Origin: Pseudotabrizicola sediminis | Lineage (GTDB): Bacteria > Pseudomonadota > Alphaproteobacteria > Rhodobacterales > Rhodobacteraceae | Assembly: GCF_004745575.1 (NCBI RefSeq) | Contig: NZ_RPEM01000001.1 | Span: 504,467-568,466 of the forward strand | Direction of reading: 5' to 3' | DNA: 64,000 nt | The notes under the pieces: model-generated | What the model was told of the DNA's origin: nothing | The model's input: only the letters and a program-made list of their open reading frames with translations | Database searches by the model: none | In this document: positions 17,892 through 28,482 of the stretch, piece after piece | Layout: the number at the start of each line of letters is the position of its first letter | Numbering within the stretch: the first letter of the stretch is position 1 | Translations under genes and position numbers: made by a program

Positions 17892-18914
17892 ATGTCGGAA
17901 CGGCTCCCCCCGCTGATTCTAGCGGTCGTAGCACCACAGGCTTCAACCGGCGTGCACCCACAGACCCCCCCCCAGACCGTGACACCCATTGATGCATCGC
18001 CACCTGACAACCGTGAGGCCTGGCTGTCCATGATGGACCGGACCGGCGAAGAGGCAGGATATTTCATCACGCTTGGCGCACGGCACTGGGCGTTTTTCAT
18101 CGACGAAGCGCCGACCCTGCTGGTGACGTTTGAACAGGCCGGGGATATCATGGCCCGGCCAGGCCAGATGCCCTTGGGCCATGACATCGCCAAGCAGAAC
18201 GGCTGGTCGCATCTGTGTCTGATTGCCGATGGCGATACCTTCTATCGCGATCCGCGGGTCTATGGATTTTTCGACCGTCTGGTCGATGATGCGTTTTTCG
18301 AGGATTTCGACTCTGTGCTGTTCATGGGCTCGGGCGCGCAGGGCTATGCAGCGGCTGCGTTTTCTGTCGCCGCCCCCGGTGCGTCGGTCATCGCGATGAG
18401 CCCGCGCGCCACCTTGCGGCCCGAAACCGCCGGTTGGGACAAACGCGCCGTGCGGTCGCGCAAGCTCGATTTCACCAGCCGCTATGGCTATGCGCCCGAC
18501 ATGATTGATGGTGCCAAGCATGTCTTCATTCTGTACGACCCCGAGGTGACAGAGGATGCGATGCATGCTGCCCTGTTTCACGGCAACCATGTCACCCATC
18601 TGCGCTGTCCCCGGCTTGGCGGGCGGCTGGATGCGGCACTGGCTCATATGCAGATCGTCGTGCCGCTGGCGCAATCGGCCATCGCCGGCACATTGACCCG
18701 CAACCGCTTTGCCCGGCTGTGGCGCGGGCGGCGCAACTTTGGCCCCTATCTGCGGGTTTTGCTGACGCAGGCGCAGGCCGCCGGTCGGACCGAGCTGGAA
18801 AAGATGATCTGCCAGAACGTGACCGCGCGCCTGAATGCACCGCGCTTTCGCAAGCGGCTGGCCGATATTCTGGCCGCCGAGGTTGCGGAATCGCTCAAAG
18901 AGGGGGCGCCATAA
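17892..18914 (+). CDS. Alpha/beta-hydrolase-like protein lacking the presumed catalytic Ser and His
   Basis: A 340-residue protein related over about 220 residues to the C-terminal domain of the fusion glycosyltransferase at 13019-15226. Shared segments are TLLVTFEQ versus TLVVTFDN, DTFYRDPRV versus WTWYRDPWV and FILYDPE versus FLLYDPY. At the nucleophile elbow GASMGGY is replaced by GSGAQGY (Ser to Gly148), and LGHRLG becomes LGGRLD (His to Gly244). The hydrolase triad therefore looks lost: a pseudoenzyme, a lectin-like partner or a different activity. No signal peptide. It lies 214 bp after the GT2 gene with its own leader. Confidence 0.72.
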   Translation: MSERLPPLILAVVAPQASTGVHPQTPPQTVTPIDASPPDNREAWLSMMDRTGEEAGYFITLGARHWAFFIDEAPTLLVTFEQAGDIMARPGQMPLGHDIAKQNGWSHLCLIADGDTFYRDPRVYGFFDRLVDDAFFEDFDSVLFMGSGAQGYAAAAFSVAAPGASVIAMSPRATLRPETAGWDKRAVRSRKLDFTSRYGYAPDMIDGAKHVFILYDPEVTEDAMHAALFHGNHVTHLRCPRLGGRLDAALAHMQIVVPLAQSAIAGTLTRNRFARLWRGRRNFGPYLRVLLTQAQAAGRTELEKMICQNVTARLNAPRFRKRLADILAAEVAESLKEGAP

Positions 18915-18921
18915 GCCCCCG

Positions 18922-19326
18922 TCAGCCTTCCATGCCTGCGGCCAGGGTCCACAAATCCTGCGCCCGCGCTTGCGTCAGCCGTGCCATGCAGCCCAGCACC
19001 ATCATCGCCTCGCCCGAACCGCCACGCATTTGAAACCCCTCTGCCGCGCAAGCATTGTCGCGAAAGCTGATCCAGGCGCGCTGCCCGTCGCGCAGCGCGA
19101 CCTCTGCCCCCTGCAGATTGGGCGGCAAACCGCTGTCGATCCGGGCCATCTGGTCGCGGGCCTGCGCATAGGCGGCGTTCAGATCCCTGTCCGCCGCCTC
19201 GAACGCCATGCCGGCACAGGCATTGATCTCCATCTGCGTCATGGCATTATTGCAATTCACCGCCTGCGCCTGCGCCACGCCGGCAAAACCCGCACCCAGC
19301 ACCAAAACCAGACCCAAAATCCGCAT
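18922..19326 (-). CDS. Secreted LprI-like (DUF1311) protein
   Basis: A 134-residue protein with a signal peptide (residues 1-20, cleavage about AQAQA) and the DUF1311/lysozyme-inhibitor LprI pattern: CNNAMTQMEINACA, then LNAAYAQ, LRDGQRAWISFRDNAC and a late MVLGCMARLTQAR. Four conserved cysteines fit two disulfides. Periplasmic location is likely. Lysozyme inhibition is known for mycobacterial LprI, but most DUF1311 proteins are untested. It is convergent with the preceding hydrolase-like gene, with only 7 bases between stops. Confidence 0.85.
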   Translation of the reverse strand: MRILGLVLVLGAGFAGVAQAQAVNCNNAMTQMEINACAGMAFEAADRDLNAAYAQARDQMARIDSGLPPNLQGAEVALRDGQRAWISFRDNACAAEGFQMRGGSGEAMMVLGCMARLTQARAQDLWTLAAGMEG

Positions 19327-19397
19327 CAGAATATCCCCGCTTCAAACCTGCGGTCAGGATGAAGGCTCCGCCGGTGCGGGACCAGCTTTAATTCAAC

Positions 19398-19859
19398 TCA
19401 ATTCGCAAAAACGGTCACCTGCGGCAGGGCCGTCAGCGGCAGGCCAAGCGCAACAAAGGCAGCAAGCGACAGCTGCGCCGACCCCTGCCCCGGCAACAAA
19501 TCGACCGCAACCGACTGACCCGAGGCGGTGAGCACACGCCCCTTGCCCGGGGCCGTCACCAGCGCCGAGCGCAACCAGATGCCCGGCTCCGCCGGACTGC
19601 CAAGGCTGACCGCCACCTTTCCCAGCTCACGCTCGCCACTGGCGGCGGGGGCGGCAAGGGCGGCCTGTTTCTGCGCGGCTGTCGTGGTGTCCAGCGTGGC
19701 GGCGGTGGCCCCTGCGCCAAGCACGGGGGCCGGGGCCGTTGCGCCGGGTGCGGCAACCGGGGCGGCGGGCGCTGTGGCAGCACCGGGCCGGAATCGATCC
19801 AGCACCGCACATCCGGAAACGGCGGTCAGGGCGAGGGTCATGATGAATATCTTGCGCAT
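19398..19859 (-). CDS. Hypothetical lipoprotein
   Basis: A 153-residue protein starting at the ATG at 19859 with a lipoprotein signal (ALTAVSGC, lipobox Cys at about residue 17). An Ala/Pro-rich linker follows, then a globular C-terminal part containing VAVSLGSPAEPGIWLRSALV and GQSVAVDLLPGQGSAQLSL. The acylated Cys and the linker suggest an outer-membrane or periplasmic anchored domain. No family was recognised. It is divergent from moaA with 85 bases between starts, so the two promoters overlap. Confidence 0.75.
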   Translation of the reverse strand: MRKIFIMTLALTAVSGCAVLDRFRPGAATAPAAPVAAPGATAPAPVLGAGATAATLDTTTAAQKQAALAAPAASGERELGKVAVSLGSPAEPGIWLRSALVTAPGKGRVLTASGQSVAVDLLPGQGSAQLSLAAFVALGLPLTALPQVTVFAN

Positions 19860-19944
19860 CCCCGGACGATAGTCTGCCCCCGCCCCGCCCGCAATGGCCC
19901 GATCACCGCTTGCCACACCATCGGCGGAGTCTTACCTTGGCTCC

Positions 19945-20955
19945 ATGACCCAGACAGCCCCCCTGATCGACCCGTTTGCCCGCGCGATATCGTATTTGCG
20001 CGTTTCGGTGACGGATCGCTGCGATTTCCGCTGTGTCTATTGCATGGCCGAAAACATGACCTTCCTGCCCAAGGCCGACCTGCTGACGCTGGAAGAGCTG
20101 GACCGGATGTGCACCACTTTCATCCGCATGGGCGTGGAAAAGCTGCGCATCACCGGGGGGGAGCCTTTGGTGCGCAAGGGCATCATCACGTTTTTTCACG
20201 CCATGAAGCGCCATCTCGACTCTGGTGCCCTGAAGGAACTGACGCTGACCACCAACGGCAGCCAGCTTGCGAAATACGCAGGCGAACTGGCAGATTGCGG
20301 CGTGCGGCGGATCAACGTGTCGCTGGACACGCTGGACCCTGCCAAATTCGCCGAGATCACCCGCTGGGGCCGTCTGCCGCAGGTGCTGGATGGCATCGCG
20401 GCGGCAAAGGCGGCGGGGCTGCGGGTCAAGATCAATGCCGTGGCATTGAAGGGCTTCAACGAGGACGAACAGTTCAGCATCACCGACTGGTGCGCGCACA
20501 ACGGCCATGACCTGACCTGGATCGAGGTCATGCCGATGGGCGATCTGGGCAATGAAAACCGGCTGGACCAGTATTGGAGCCTGCGGGATCTGCGCGCCCG
20601 CTACGCCGAGCGCTTCACCGTGACCGATCTGGCAGAACGGTCGGGGGGCCCTGCGCGCTATGTGCGGCTGGAGGAAACCGGGCAGAAAATCGGGTTTATC
20701 ACGCCCTTGACCCATAATTTCTGCGAAAGCTGCAACCGGGTGCGCCTGACCTGCACGGGTGAGCTGTACATGTGTCTGGGCCAGGAAGACATGGCCGATT
20801 TGCGCAGCACCTTGCGGGCCAGTGCGGCAGATGCGCCGCTGGAGTCCGCCATCCGCGCGGCCATCAGCCACAAGCCGAAAGGCCATGATTTCGACTATTC
20901 CCGCAGCGGCGTGTCGGGCCAGATGACCCGCCACATGAGCCACACCGGCGGCTGA
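19945..20955 (+). CDS. moaA: GTP 3',8-cyclase (molybdenum cofactor biosynthesis)
   Basis: A 336-residue radical SAM enzyme for the first step of molybdopterin synthesis: GTP to 3',8-cyclo-GTP. The N-terminal radical SAM cluster motif is CDFRCVYC (C-x3-C-x2-C). The C-terminal second cluster shows [11 protein letters not shown] followed by a further Cys. The protein ends in the Gly-Gly required for activity. The start is the ATG at 19945; an in-frame ATG at 19894 lies upstream within the region divergent from the lipoprotein gene. It stands apart from the molybdenum-enzyme maturation genes at 6-13 kb but serves the same cofactor. Confidence 0.95.
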   Translation: MTQTAPLIDPFARAISYLRVSVTDRCDFRCVYCMAENMTFLPKADLLTLEELDRMCTTFIRMGVEKLRITGGEPLVRKGIITFFHAMKRHLDSGALKELTLTTNGSQLAKYAGELADCGVRRINVSLDTLDPAKFAEITRWGRLPQVLDGIAAAKAAGLRVKINAVALKGFNEDEQFSITDWCAHNGHDLTWIEVMPMGDLGNENRLDQYWSLRDLRARYAERFTVTDLAERSGGPARYVRLEETGQKIGFITPLTHNFCESCNRVRLTCTGELYMCLGQEDMADLRSTLRASAADAPLESAIRAAISHKPKGHDFDYSRSGVSGQMTRHMSHTGG

Positions 20956-21038
20956 TACGCTGTCCGTGACCGCTGGTCGCACCGGGCTTTCCTGATGCTG
21001 CGGGTTCCCTAGATCTGCACCAACAACAAAGGTGCATC

Positions 21039-22412
21039 ATGGACACGTTTCTTCTTTCCCGCATCCAGTTCGCGGCGAACATCAGTTTTCACATCCTGTT
21101 CCCCACCATCACCATCGCGCTTGGTTGGGTCCTTTTGTTTTTCCGGTACCGCTTTGCGGTGACGAAAGACACAAAGTGGATGGACGCCTACATGTTCTGG
21201 GTGAAGGTCTTCGCCCTGTCCTTTGCGCTTGGCGTGGTGTCGGGCATCACCATGTCGTTCCAGTTCGGCACCAACTGGCCCGGGTTCATGGAAGCCGTGG
21301 GCAACGTGGCCGGACCCCTGCTCGCCTATGAGGTGATGACGGCGTTTTTCCTTGAGGCGGTGTTTCTTGGCATCATGCTGTTCGGCGCACGCCGTGTGCC
21401 ACCATGGCTGCACATAACGGCGACCTTTCTCGTGGCCTTCGGCACCACGATGAGCGCGTTCTGGATTCTGGTGCTGAACTCTTGGATGCACACGCCGCAG
21501 GGGTATGAGCTGCGCGACGGTGTGGTCCATGCAACCGATTGGTTTGCCATCATCTTCAACCCGTCCATGCCGTACCGCCTTGGCCACATGCTGCTGGCCT
21601 CTGGCCTGACTGTCGCCTTCCTGATCGCCGGGATCGCGGCCTTCCGCCGGCTGATCGGGGACCGCGCGGATTCGACCCTGACCCAGTTGCGCTTTGGCCT
21701 GACGCTTGGGGCTGTGCTGATCCCGGCGCAGATTATCATGGGCGACCTGCACGGGCTGAACACGCTGGGGCATCAGCCGGCAAAGGTTGCCGCGATGGAG
21801 GGCAACTGGGACACCGGGCCGAATGTGCCGCTGGTGCTGTTTGCCATCCCCGATGAAGACGCACGCACCAACCATGCCGAAATCGCGATCCCGAATGGCG
21901 CAAGCCTGATCCTGAAACATTCGCCCGATGGCGTGGTGCCGGGGCTCAATGATTTCGTGGCCGAGGATGGCACGGTGATGCACCCGCCAGTGGCCCCGGT
22001 GTTCTGGGGCTTCCGGGTGATGGTCGGCACCGGCATGGCGATGCTGGCGCTGTCCTGGGGCGGTGCCTTCCTGATGTGGCGGCGCGGTGCGGGCAGTTTG
22101 CCGCGACCCTTCCTTTTTGCCACCACCGGCATGGCGTTTTCGGGCTGGCTCGCCACGCTTGCAGGCTGGTATGTGACCGAAATCGGCCGTCAGCCCTGGC
22201 TGGTGACCGGGGTGCTGACCACCGAAGCTGCCGTTGGCGATGTGGCGGCACCGATGGTGATGGCAACGCTGATGGCCTATCTTGCCACCTATCTTGCCCT
22301 GATGATCGCCTATATCGGCGTGATCTTCCATCTGGCCAAGCGCGCCGCTGCCGGCAAACGCCCGACGCGGGAAGAGCCGCGCGATGCCCCCATCGCTGTG
22401 CCGGCGGAGTGA
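21039..22412 (+). CDS. cydA: Cytochrome bd-type quinol oxidase subunit I (CIO type)
   Basis: A 457-residue integral membrane protein, the heme-bearing subunit that oxidises quinol and reduces O2. Features are the N-terminal heme ligand His18 (ANISFHILFPT), several membrane helices and the hallmark GRQPW motif (VTEIGRQPWLVTG). The protein is shorter than E. coli CydA and has the short Q-loop of the cyanide-insensitive oxidase group. A small inverted repeat TGCACC/GGTGCA spans the ribosome site AAAGG just before the ATG. It is followed by cydB after 5 bases. Confidence 0.93.
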   Translation: MDTFLLSRIQFAANISFHILFPTITIALGWVLLFFRYRFAVTKDTKWMDAYMFWVKVFALSFALGVVSGITMSFQFGTNWPGFMEAVGNVAGPLLAYEVMTAFFLEAVFLGIMLFGARRVPPWLHITATFLVAFGTTMSAFWILVLNSWMHTPQGYELRDGVVHATDWFAIIFNPSMPYRLGHMLLASGLTVAFLIAGIAAFRRLIGDRADSTLTQLRFGLTLGAVLIPAQIIMGDLHGLNTLGHQPAKVAAMEGNWDTGPNVPLVLFAIPDEDARTNHAEIAIPNGASLILKHSPDGVVPGLNDFVAEDGTVMHPPVAPVFWGFRVMVGTGMAMLALSWGGAFLMWRRGAGSLPRPFLFATTGMAFSGWLATLAGWYVTEIGRQPWLVTGVLTTEAAVGDVAAPMVMATLMAYLATYLALMIAYIGVIFHLAKRAAAGKRPTREEPRDAPIAVPAE

Positions 22413-22417
22413 TTGAC

Positions 22418-23428
22418 ATGACACTTGATGCCACAACGCTGCCGGTGATTTTCGCGGGTCTGATGGGACTGTCGATCCTGCTGTATGTCATCCTCGACGG
22501 GTTCGATCTGGGGGTGGGCCTGCTGTTTCCGCTGTCCACCCCGGAAGAGCGTGACCGGATGATCGCGTCCATCGGTCCGTTCTGGGATGCCAATGAAACC
22601 TGGCTGGTGCTGGCCATCGGCATCTTGCTGGTGGCCTTTCCCACCGCGCATGGCACGATCCTGACCGCCCTTTACCTGCCGGTGGCGGTGATGCTGATCG
22701 GGTTGATCCTGCGCGGCGTGGCGTTTGAATTCCGCGCCAAGGCCCCACTGCCGCACAAGGTGTCATGGGACCGGGCGTTTTTCGCGGGCAGCCTGATGTC
22801 GTCGACCTCGCAAGGGTTCATGCTGGGCATGTATGTGATGGGGCTGGAATGGACGCTGTTCAACGTGGGCTTCGCGCTGCTGACGGCGGGCGCGCTGACG
22901 GTGGCCTACAGCTTCATCGGCGCGGCCTGGATCATCCTGAAAACCGACGGAGCCTTGCAGATCAAGGCGGTCTCCTGGGCGCGGGGGGGGATCTGGGGCA
23001 TGGCGCTGGGGTTAGGCGCGGTGTCTTTGGCCACACCTTTCGTCAGCTCGCGGATCTATGATCGCTGGTTCAGTTTCCCCGAGGTGGTGCTGCTGGCGCC
23101 GCTGCCGCTGATGTCGCTGGCGCTGATCGTGCTGTTGTGGGTGGCACTTCGGCACCTGCCCACCAAGGGCGACCATTTCGCATGGTTTCCCTTTGCCGGG
23201 GCCACGACGCTGATGGTGCTGGGGTTCTTCGGGATGGGCTACAGCTTTTATCCGTTCATCGTGCCCGAGCAGCTGACGATCTATGAAGCGGCATCCAGCC
23301 CCGAAAGCCTGAAGATCATCCTTGTGGGTGCGCTGTTCGTGTTGCCGATGATCATCGGATATACGGTGCTGTCCTACACGGTGTTCCGCGGCAAGGCGAT
23401 CAACCTCAGCTATGACTGGGACCGTTGA
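22418..23428 (+). CDS. cydB: Cytochrome bd-type quinol oxidase subunit II
   Basis: A 336-residue polytopic membrane protein pairing with CydA. The N-terminus (LYVILDGFDLGVGLLFP) and the segment RDRMIASIGPFWDANETWLV are the CydB signature. The start is the ATG at 22418, five bases after the cydA stop, with GGCGGAG just upstream. No small CydX-like reading frame is seen between its stop and the next gene; the space holds the repeat element at 23429-23490. No cydCD assembly genes are near. Confidence 0.94.
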   Translation: MTLDATTLPVIFAGLMGLSILLYVILDGFDLGVGLLFPLSTPEERDRMIASIGPFWDANETWLVLAIGILLVAFPTAHGTILTALYLPVAVMLIGLILRGVAFEFRAKAPLPHKVSWDRAFFAGSLMSSTSQGFMLGMYVMGLEWTLFNVGFALLTAGALTVAYSFIGAAWIILKTDGALQIKAVSWARGGIWGMALGLGAVSLATPFVSSRIYDRWFSFPEVVLLAPLPLMSLALIVLLWVALRHLPTKGDHFAWFPFAGATTLMVLGFFGMGYSFYPFIVPEQLTIYEAASSPESLKIILVGALFVLPMIIGYTVLSYTVFRGKAINLSYDWDR

Positions 23429-23490
23429 GGGGGGCTGTCTGCCCCCCGCGCGTGCCGCGCCCCCCCGAGGATATTTCTGAACAGATGAAA
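23429..23490 (+). repeat. Intergenic hairpin-plus-box repeat, copy 2
   Basis: Starts directly after the cydB stop: hairpin GGGGGGC / GCCCCCC (23429-23435, 23441-23447, loop TGTCT), then GC-rich sequence and the box GAGGATATTTCTGAACAGAT. It lies between convergent genes and could act as a bidirectional 3' end. Confidence 0.7.
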
Positions 23491-23507
23491 TTCCGGGGGG
23501 GCGGTTG

Positions 23508-24674
23508 TCAGGCCGCTGGCATCCGGGATTCAACCATGCCGGCGTACCAGCTTGACCCGAAGGGGATGGCGTTGTCGTCGAAGTTATAGGCGGGGTGGTG
23601 GACCATGGCCGTGTCGCCATTGCCGAGGAAGATATAGGCGCCAGGGCGCGCATTCAGCATGAAGCTGAAATCCTCGGCCCCCATCAGGGGGGCGGTGTTG
23701 TCATCGACCTTGCCTGACACGGCTTTTGCCACATCGACGGCGTGCTGGGTGTTTTCGGTCGCATTGACCGTGACTGGATAGCCACGCTGGTAGTTGACGG
23801 TGGCGGAGGCCCCCAGTGCGGTGGCGGTGCCGGTCACGATCTCGGAAATCCGGCGCTCGACATAGTCCTGCACGGACGGGTCCATCGTGCGGACGGTGCC
23901 TTTGAGCTTCACCACCTGCGGGATCACGTTGTGCGCGGTGGAATCGGTCTGCACCGTACAGACGCTGACCACCACCTGTTTCATCGGGTCCACGCCACGG
24001 CTGGCGATGGTCTGCAGCGCCACGATGATATGGGCGGCGACCACCGTGGTGTCGATGCAGTCATGCGGTTTGGCGGCATGGCCGCCCTTGCCGGTCACGG
24101 TCAGCTCGAACTGGTCGGCCGCCGCCATGATGGCACCGGGGCGGATGGCAAAGGTGCCCAAGGGGATGCCGGGCATGTTGTGCATGCCATACACTTCCTG
24201 CACGCCGAACCGGTCCATCATGCCATCATCGACCATCTCGCGCCCGCCGCCGCCGCCTTCCTCTGCCGGCTGGAAGATCACCACGGCGCGGCCGTCGAAA
24301 TTCCGTGTCTCGGCCAGATATTTGGCGGCCCCCAGCAGCATCGCCGTATGACCGTCATGGCCGCAGGCATGCATCACGCCGGGCGTGGTCGAGGCATAGT
24401 CCACCCCGGTCTGTTCATGGATCGGCAGCGCATCCATATCGGCGCGCAGGCCGATGACCCGGCCCGCCGTATCGGTCTTGCCATGGATGACGCCCACCAC
24501 GCCCGTGCGGCCGATGCCGGTCACCACCTCGTCACAGCCGAAACCGCGCAAAAGGTCGGCGACGCGTGAAGCGGTGCGGTGCACTTCGAACAGCAGTTCC
24601 GGATGGGTGTGGAAATCACGGCGCCATTCGGTGATTTCGGGCAGCATTTCGGCAAAACGGTTCTTGACGGGCAT
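23508..24674 (-). CDS. M20-family amidohydrolase (hippurate hydrolase-like)
   Basis: A 388-residue M20D metallo-amidohydrolase hydrolysing N-acyl amino acids or related amides. It shows the metal-binding ACGHDGHTAML motif, the early RDFHTHPELLFEVHRTA motif, a catalytic Glu region (FQPAEEGGGGG) and a late MGAEDFSFML motif. The start is the ATG at 24674 with GAGGAGG upstream; the TTG one codon earlier is less likely. It is downstream of the FAD oxidoreductase and argE on the same strand, 102 bases away. Cytoplasmic. The exact substrate is not deducible. Confidence 0.9.
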   Translation of the reverse strand: MPVKNRFAEMLPEITEWRRDFHTHPELLFEVHRTASRVADLLRGFGCDEVVTGIGRTGVVGVIHGKTDTAGRVIGLRADMDALPIHEQTGVDYASTTPGVMHACGHDGHTAMLLGAAKYLAETRNFDGRAVVIFQPAEEGGGGGREMVDDGMMDRFGVQEVYGMHNMPGIPLGTFAIRPGAIMAAADQFELTVTGKGGHAAKPHDCIDTTVVAAHIIVALQTIASRGVDPMKQVVVSVCTVQTDSTAHNVIPQVVKLKGTVRTMDPSVQDYVERRISEIVTGTATALGASATVNYQRGYPVTVNATENTQHAVDVAKAVSGKVDDNTAPLMGAEDFSFMLNARPGAYIFLGNGDTAMVHHPAYNFDDNAIPFGSSWYAGMVESRMPAA

Positions 24675-24776
24675 CAAAGCCTCCTCTGGATCAGGGTGGC
24701 GGAATGGTGGGCCGGAATGCCGCCACCTTCAAGGGGGGCGGCGCGGCATCCTGACCTTTTGATCAAAAAACAGGCA

Positions 24777-26096
24777 TCAGGCGAGGGCCGGGCCCACCTC
24801 GGGGGCAGTGCCATCGGTAAAGCGCGACAGCCGGAAGCGGCGCAGATCATGCCCCGTTGGCCGCCCCATCACCAGATCGGCCATCACCCGCCCGATGCCG
24901 GGCCCGATGCCAAAGCCGTGGCCGCACATGCCGGTGGCGATGGACAGGCCCGCGATCGGCGCATGATCCACGATTGGCACCACATCGGGCATGGTGTCGA
25001 TCATTCCGGCCCATGCCGTTCTGATCTTCGGGCGGCCCAAGGCCGGAAACGCGGCGGCAAACCTGTCCTGCACGCGCGACAGGCTGGTGCGGTTCGGGGC
25101 CGGGTTCAGGATGCGCACAGCCTCGAAGGGGCTGGGGCCATCCCCCCATTGGCGCTTGGTGCCCCAGGCATCGGGGAAGCCTTTGGGGGCAATGGCGCGG
25201 AAGTGGGTGGAACGGAAATCCTGTTTCAGAACCGGCAGATAGCGGGCAATGCTGCGAAAGGCGTCGGGGCCGATGAAGAAATCATGCTCGGCCCCCGGCG
25301 CAAGCGTGTAGCTGCCATCCATCCGGCGGCGAAAGGCGAAATGGTCATCCGCCGCCGCCCCGGGGAAGATCTCGGGCATCGGCTCGGACTGCGCCACGCT
25401 TGCCAGCACCGACAGCTGCGGAATAGCCACCCCATGCGCCGCCAGAAACAGCCGCGACCACGCGCCGCCCGCCACCACCACGCGGCCCGCGCGCACAAGG
25501 CCATGCTCGGTCACCACCCCGGTCACAGCACCGGCCTGCACATCGAGGCTTCGCACCGCGCAGTTCTCGACGATGCACACCCCCGCCTGAGCCGCGAGGC
25601 CCGCCAGCAGCGGCACCGCCACAAAGGGTTCGGCCCGCGCATCAGAAGGCGTGATCATCCCGCCTTTCCATCCTGCCGCAGTGCCAAGCAGGGACGCAAT
25701 CTCGGCCCGGGTCATCATGCGAGTATCGACAGCATTGGCCTGGGCATGGGGCAGGAAATCAGCATATTTCTCAAGCGCCGCATCGGTATTGGCCAGATAG
25801 ACCACCCCGGTCCGGCGAAACCCCAGTGCATCGCCGAAGGTCTGCGCAAAGCCCTGCCACAGGCGCAGCGAGTCCACGACAATTGGCAACTCGTCCTTGT
25901 CGCGGCCCTGCTGGCGGATCCAGCCCCAGTTGCGGCTGCTTTGCTCGCCCGCAATCCGGCCCTTTTCGCACAGCACCACCTTTTGCCCGGCCTGCGCCAG
26001 ATAATAGGCGGTCATCACCCCGATGATGCCGCCGCCCAGCACCACGACATCGGCGGCCTGCGGCACCGGGCCGGGATAGCGGATGGGGGTTTGCAT
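24777..26096 (-). CDS. NAD/FAD-dependent amine oxidoreductase (DAO family)
   Basis: A 439-residue flavoprotein of the D-amino-acid/sarcosine/glycine oxidase family. The dinucleotide fold is N-terminal (VVVLGGGIIGVMTAYYLAQAG) followed by SSRNWGWIRQQGRD. A C-terminal FAD-contact segment reads ATGMCGHGFGIGPGIGR. The start is the ATG at 26096; the frame is open upstream, but that part overlaps argE and is unlike the family. It sits 14 bases after argE, so it is co-transcribed. It probably oxidises an amino acid or N-methylated amine supplied by the neighbouring hydrolases or transporter (inference). Confidence 0.87.
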   Translation of the reverse strand: MQTPIRYPGPVPQAADVVVLGGGIIGVMTAYYLAQAGQKVVLCEKGRIAGEQSSRNWGWIRQQGRDKDELPIVVDSLRLWQGFAQTFGDALGFRRTGVVYLANTDAALEKYADFLPHAQANAVDTRMMTRAEIASLLGTAAGWKGGMITPSDARAEPFVAVPLLAGLAAQAGVCIVENCAVRSLDVQAGAVTGVVTEHGLVRAGRVVVAGGAWSRLFLAAHGVAIPQLSVLASVAQSEPMPEIFPGAAADDHFAFRRRMDGSYTLAPGAEHDFFIGPDAFRSIARYLPVLKQDFRSTHFRAIAPKGFPDAWGTKRQWGDGPSPFEAVRILNPAPNRTSLSRVQDRFAAAFPALGRPKIRTAWAGMIDTMPDVVPIVDHAPIAGLSIATGMCGHGFGIGPGIGRVMADLVMGRPTGHDLRRFRLSRFTDGTAPEVGPALA

Positions 26097-26110
26097 TGTG
26101 ATCGGAAAGG

Positions 26111-27271
<1,161 letters not shown>

Positions 27272-27471
27272 CGGTCTGTCCTTGATGCGTTTGCGGCGAA
27301 GGTGCGCCGCATAAACAGGCAAGGTCAAGCCCGCACCGGCGGACGTAAGGGCAGATCAAACAAGCCGCTTGCGGGACGCCCAAAAATCTCTAACACTTGG
27401 TCAAATCACCGGGCAGGCCTTGGCCATGACACCGGAAAGACAAATAAAAAGAACGACTTGGGAGATGCCAT
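27272..27471. promoter_or_regulatory. Divergent promoter region between argE and dppD
   Basis: A 200-bp gene-free stretch between two divergent starts, so it must hold promoters for both the argE set and the dpp operon. The dppD ribosome site is GGGAG about 6 bases before its ATG. I see no clear operator palindrome or riboswitch. Confidence 0.5.
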
Positions 27472-28482
27472 ATGGCCGATGGGGCCGCGCCCGTCCTTGA
27501 TGTCCGGGGGTTGAAGACCGTGTTTCGCACCCGTGGGGGCGAAGTTCATGCGGTAAATTCAGTCAGCTTCCACCTCAATCCTGGTGAACTTTTAGGCGTT
27601 GTCGGAGAAAGTGGCTCGGGCAAGTCTGTAACGATGATGTCGCTGATCGGCCTGCTGCCCTCGCCGCCCGCAGATGTGCGGGCCGGAACGGTGATGCTGG
27701 GCGACCGCGACCTGCTGAAAATCAGCGCGGATGAGTTGCGCGATGTGCGCGGGGCCAAGGTCGGCTTTGTGTTTCAAGACCCGATGACCAGCCTGAACCC
27801 GGTGTTCACGGTGGGCAACCAGATCATGGAACCGCTGATCCGCCACATGGGGATGACCAAGAAGCAGGCGGAAGTCAGGGCGGCGGAATTGCTGGCGCTG
27901 GTCGGCATTCCCGATGCGGCGGCGCGGCTGAAATCCTATCCGCACCAGTTTTCCGGCGGCATGCGCCAGCGGGTGATGATTGCCATCGCACTCGCCTGCG
28001 ACCCCGATGTGCTGATCGCGGATGAACCGACCACGGCGCTGGATGTGACCATTCAGGCGCAGATTCTGGAACTGGTGAAAGACCTGCGTCAGAAATTGGG
28101 CATGGCGATTGTCTGGATCACCCATGATCTGGGGGTGATCGCGGGCATCGCCGACCGGGTGATGGTGATGTATGGCGGCCAGATCGTGGAACAGGCCCCG
28201 GTGAAGGATCTCTTTGCCAATCCGCAGCACCCCTATACCCGCGCTTTGCTGAAAACCATTCCGTCACTGACAGGGGAACGCGAGGCACGGTTGCAGGTGA
28301 TCGAAGGCCAGCCGCCGATCCTGATCGGCGCGCCTACCGCCTGCCCGTTCCGCGACCGTTGCGCGCATGCCTTCGCCCGCTGCTTTGTGGAAAACCCCGA
28401 ACGCCGCGCGATTGACGGGCGCGAGGTTGGCAAGGGCCATGATGTGGCCTGCCACTGGGCGGCGGAGGCGGCGCATGCTTGA
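27472..28482 (+). CDS. dppD: Peptide ABC transporter ATP-binding protein (DppD-like)
   Basis: A 336-residue ATPase of the Dpp/Opp importer family. Walker A is GESGSGKSV, the signature is FSGGMRQRV and Walker B is [15 protein letters not shown]-terminal oligopeptide-transporter extension carries cysteines ([15 protein letters not shown]). It is the first gene of a dppDFABC operon, overlapping the next ATPase by 8 bases. It powers uptake of a peptide-like or related solute across the inner membrane; the substrate is set by the binding protein downstream. Confidence 0.92.
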   Translation: MADGAAPVLDVRGLKTVFRTRGGEVHAVNSVSFHLNPGELLGVVGESGSGKSVTMMSLIGLLPSPPADVRAGTVMLGDRDLLKISADELRDVRGAKVGFVFQDPMTSLNPVFTVGNQIMEPLIRHMGMTKKQAEVRAAELLALVGIPDAAARLKSYPHQFSGGMRQRVMIAIALACDPDVLIADEPTTALDVTIQAQILELVKDLRQKLGMAIVWITHDLGVIAGIADRVMVMYGGQIVEQAPVKDLFANPQHPYTRALLKTIPSLTGEREARLQVIEGQPPILIGAPTACPFRDRCAHAFARCFVENPERRAIDGREVGKGHDVACHWAAEAAHA

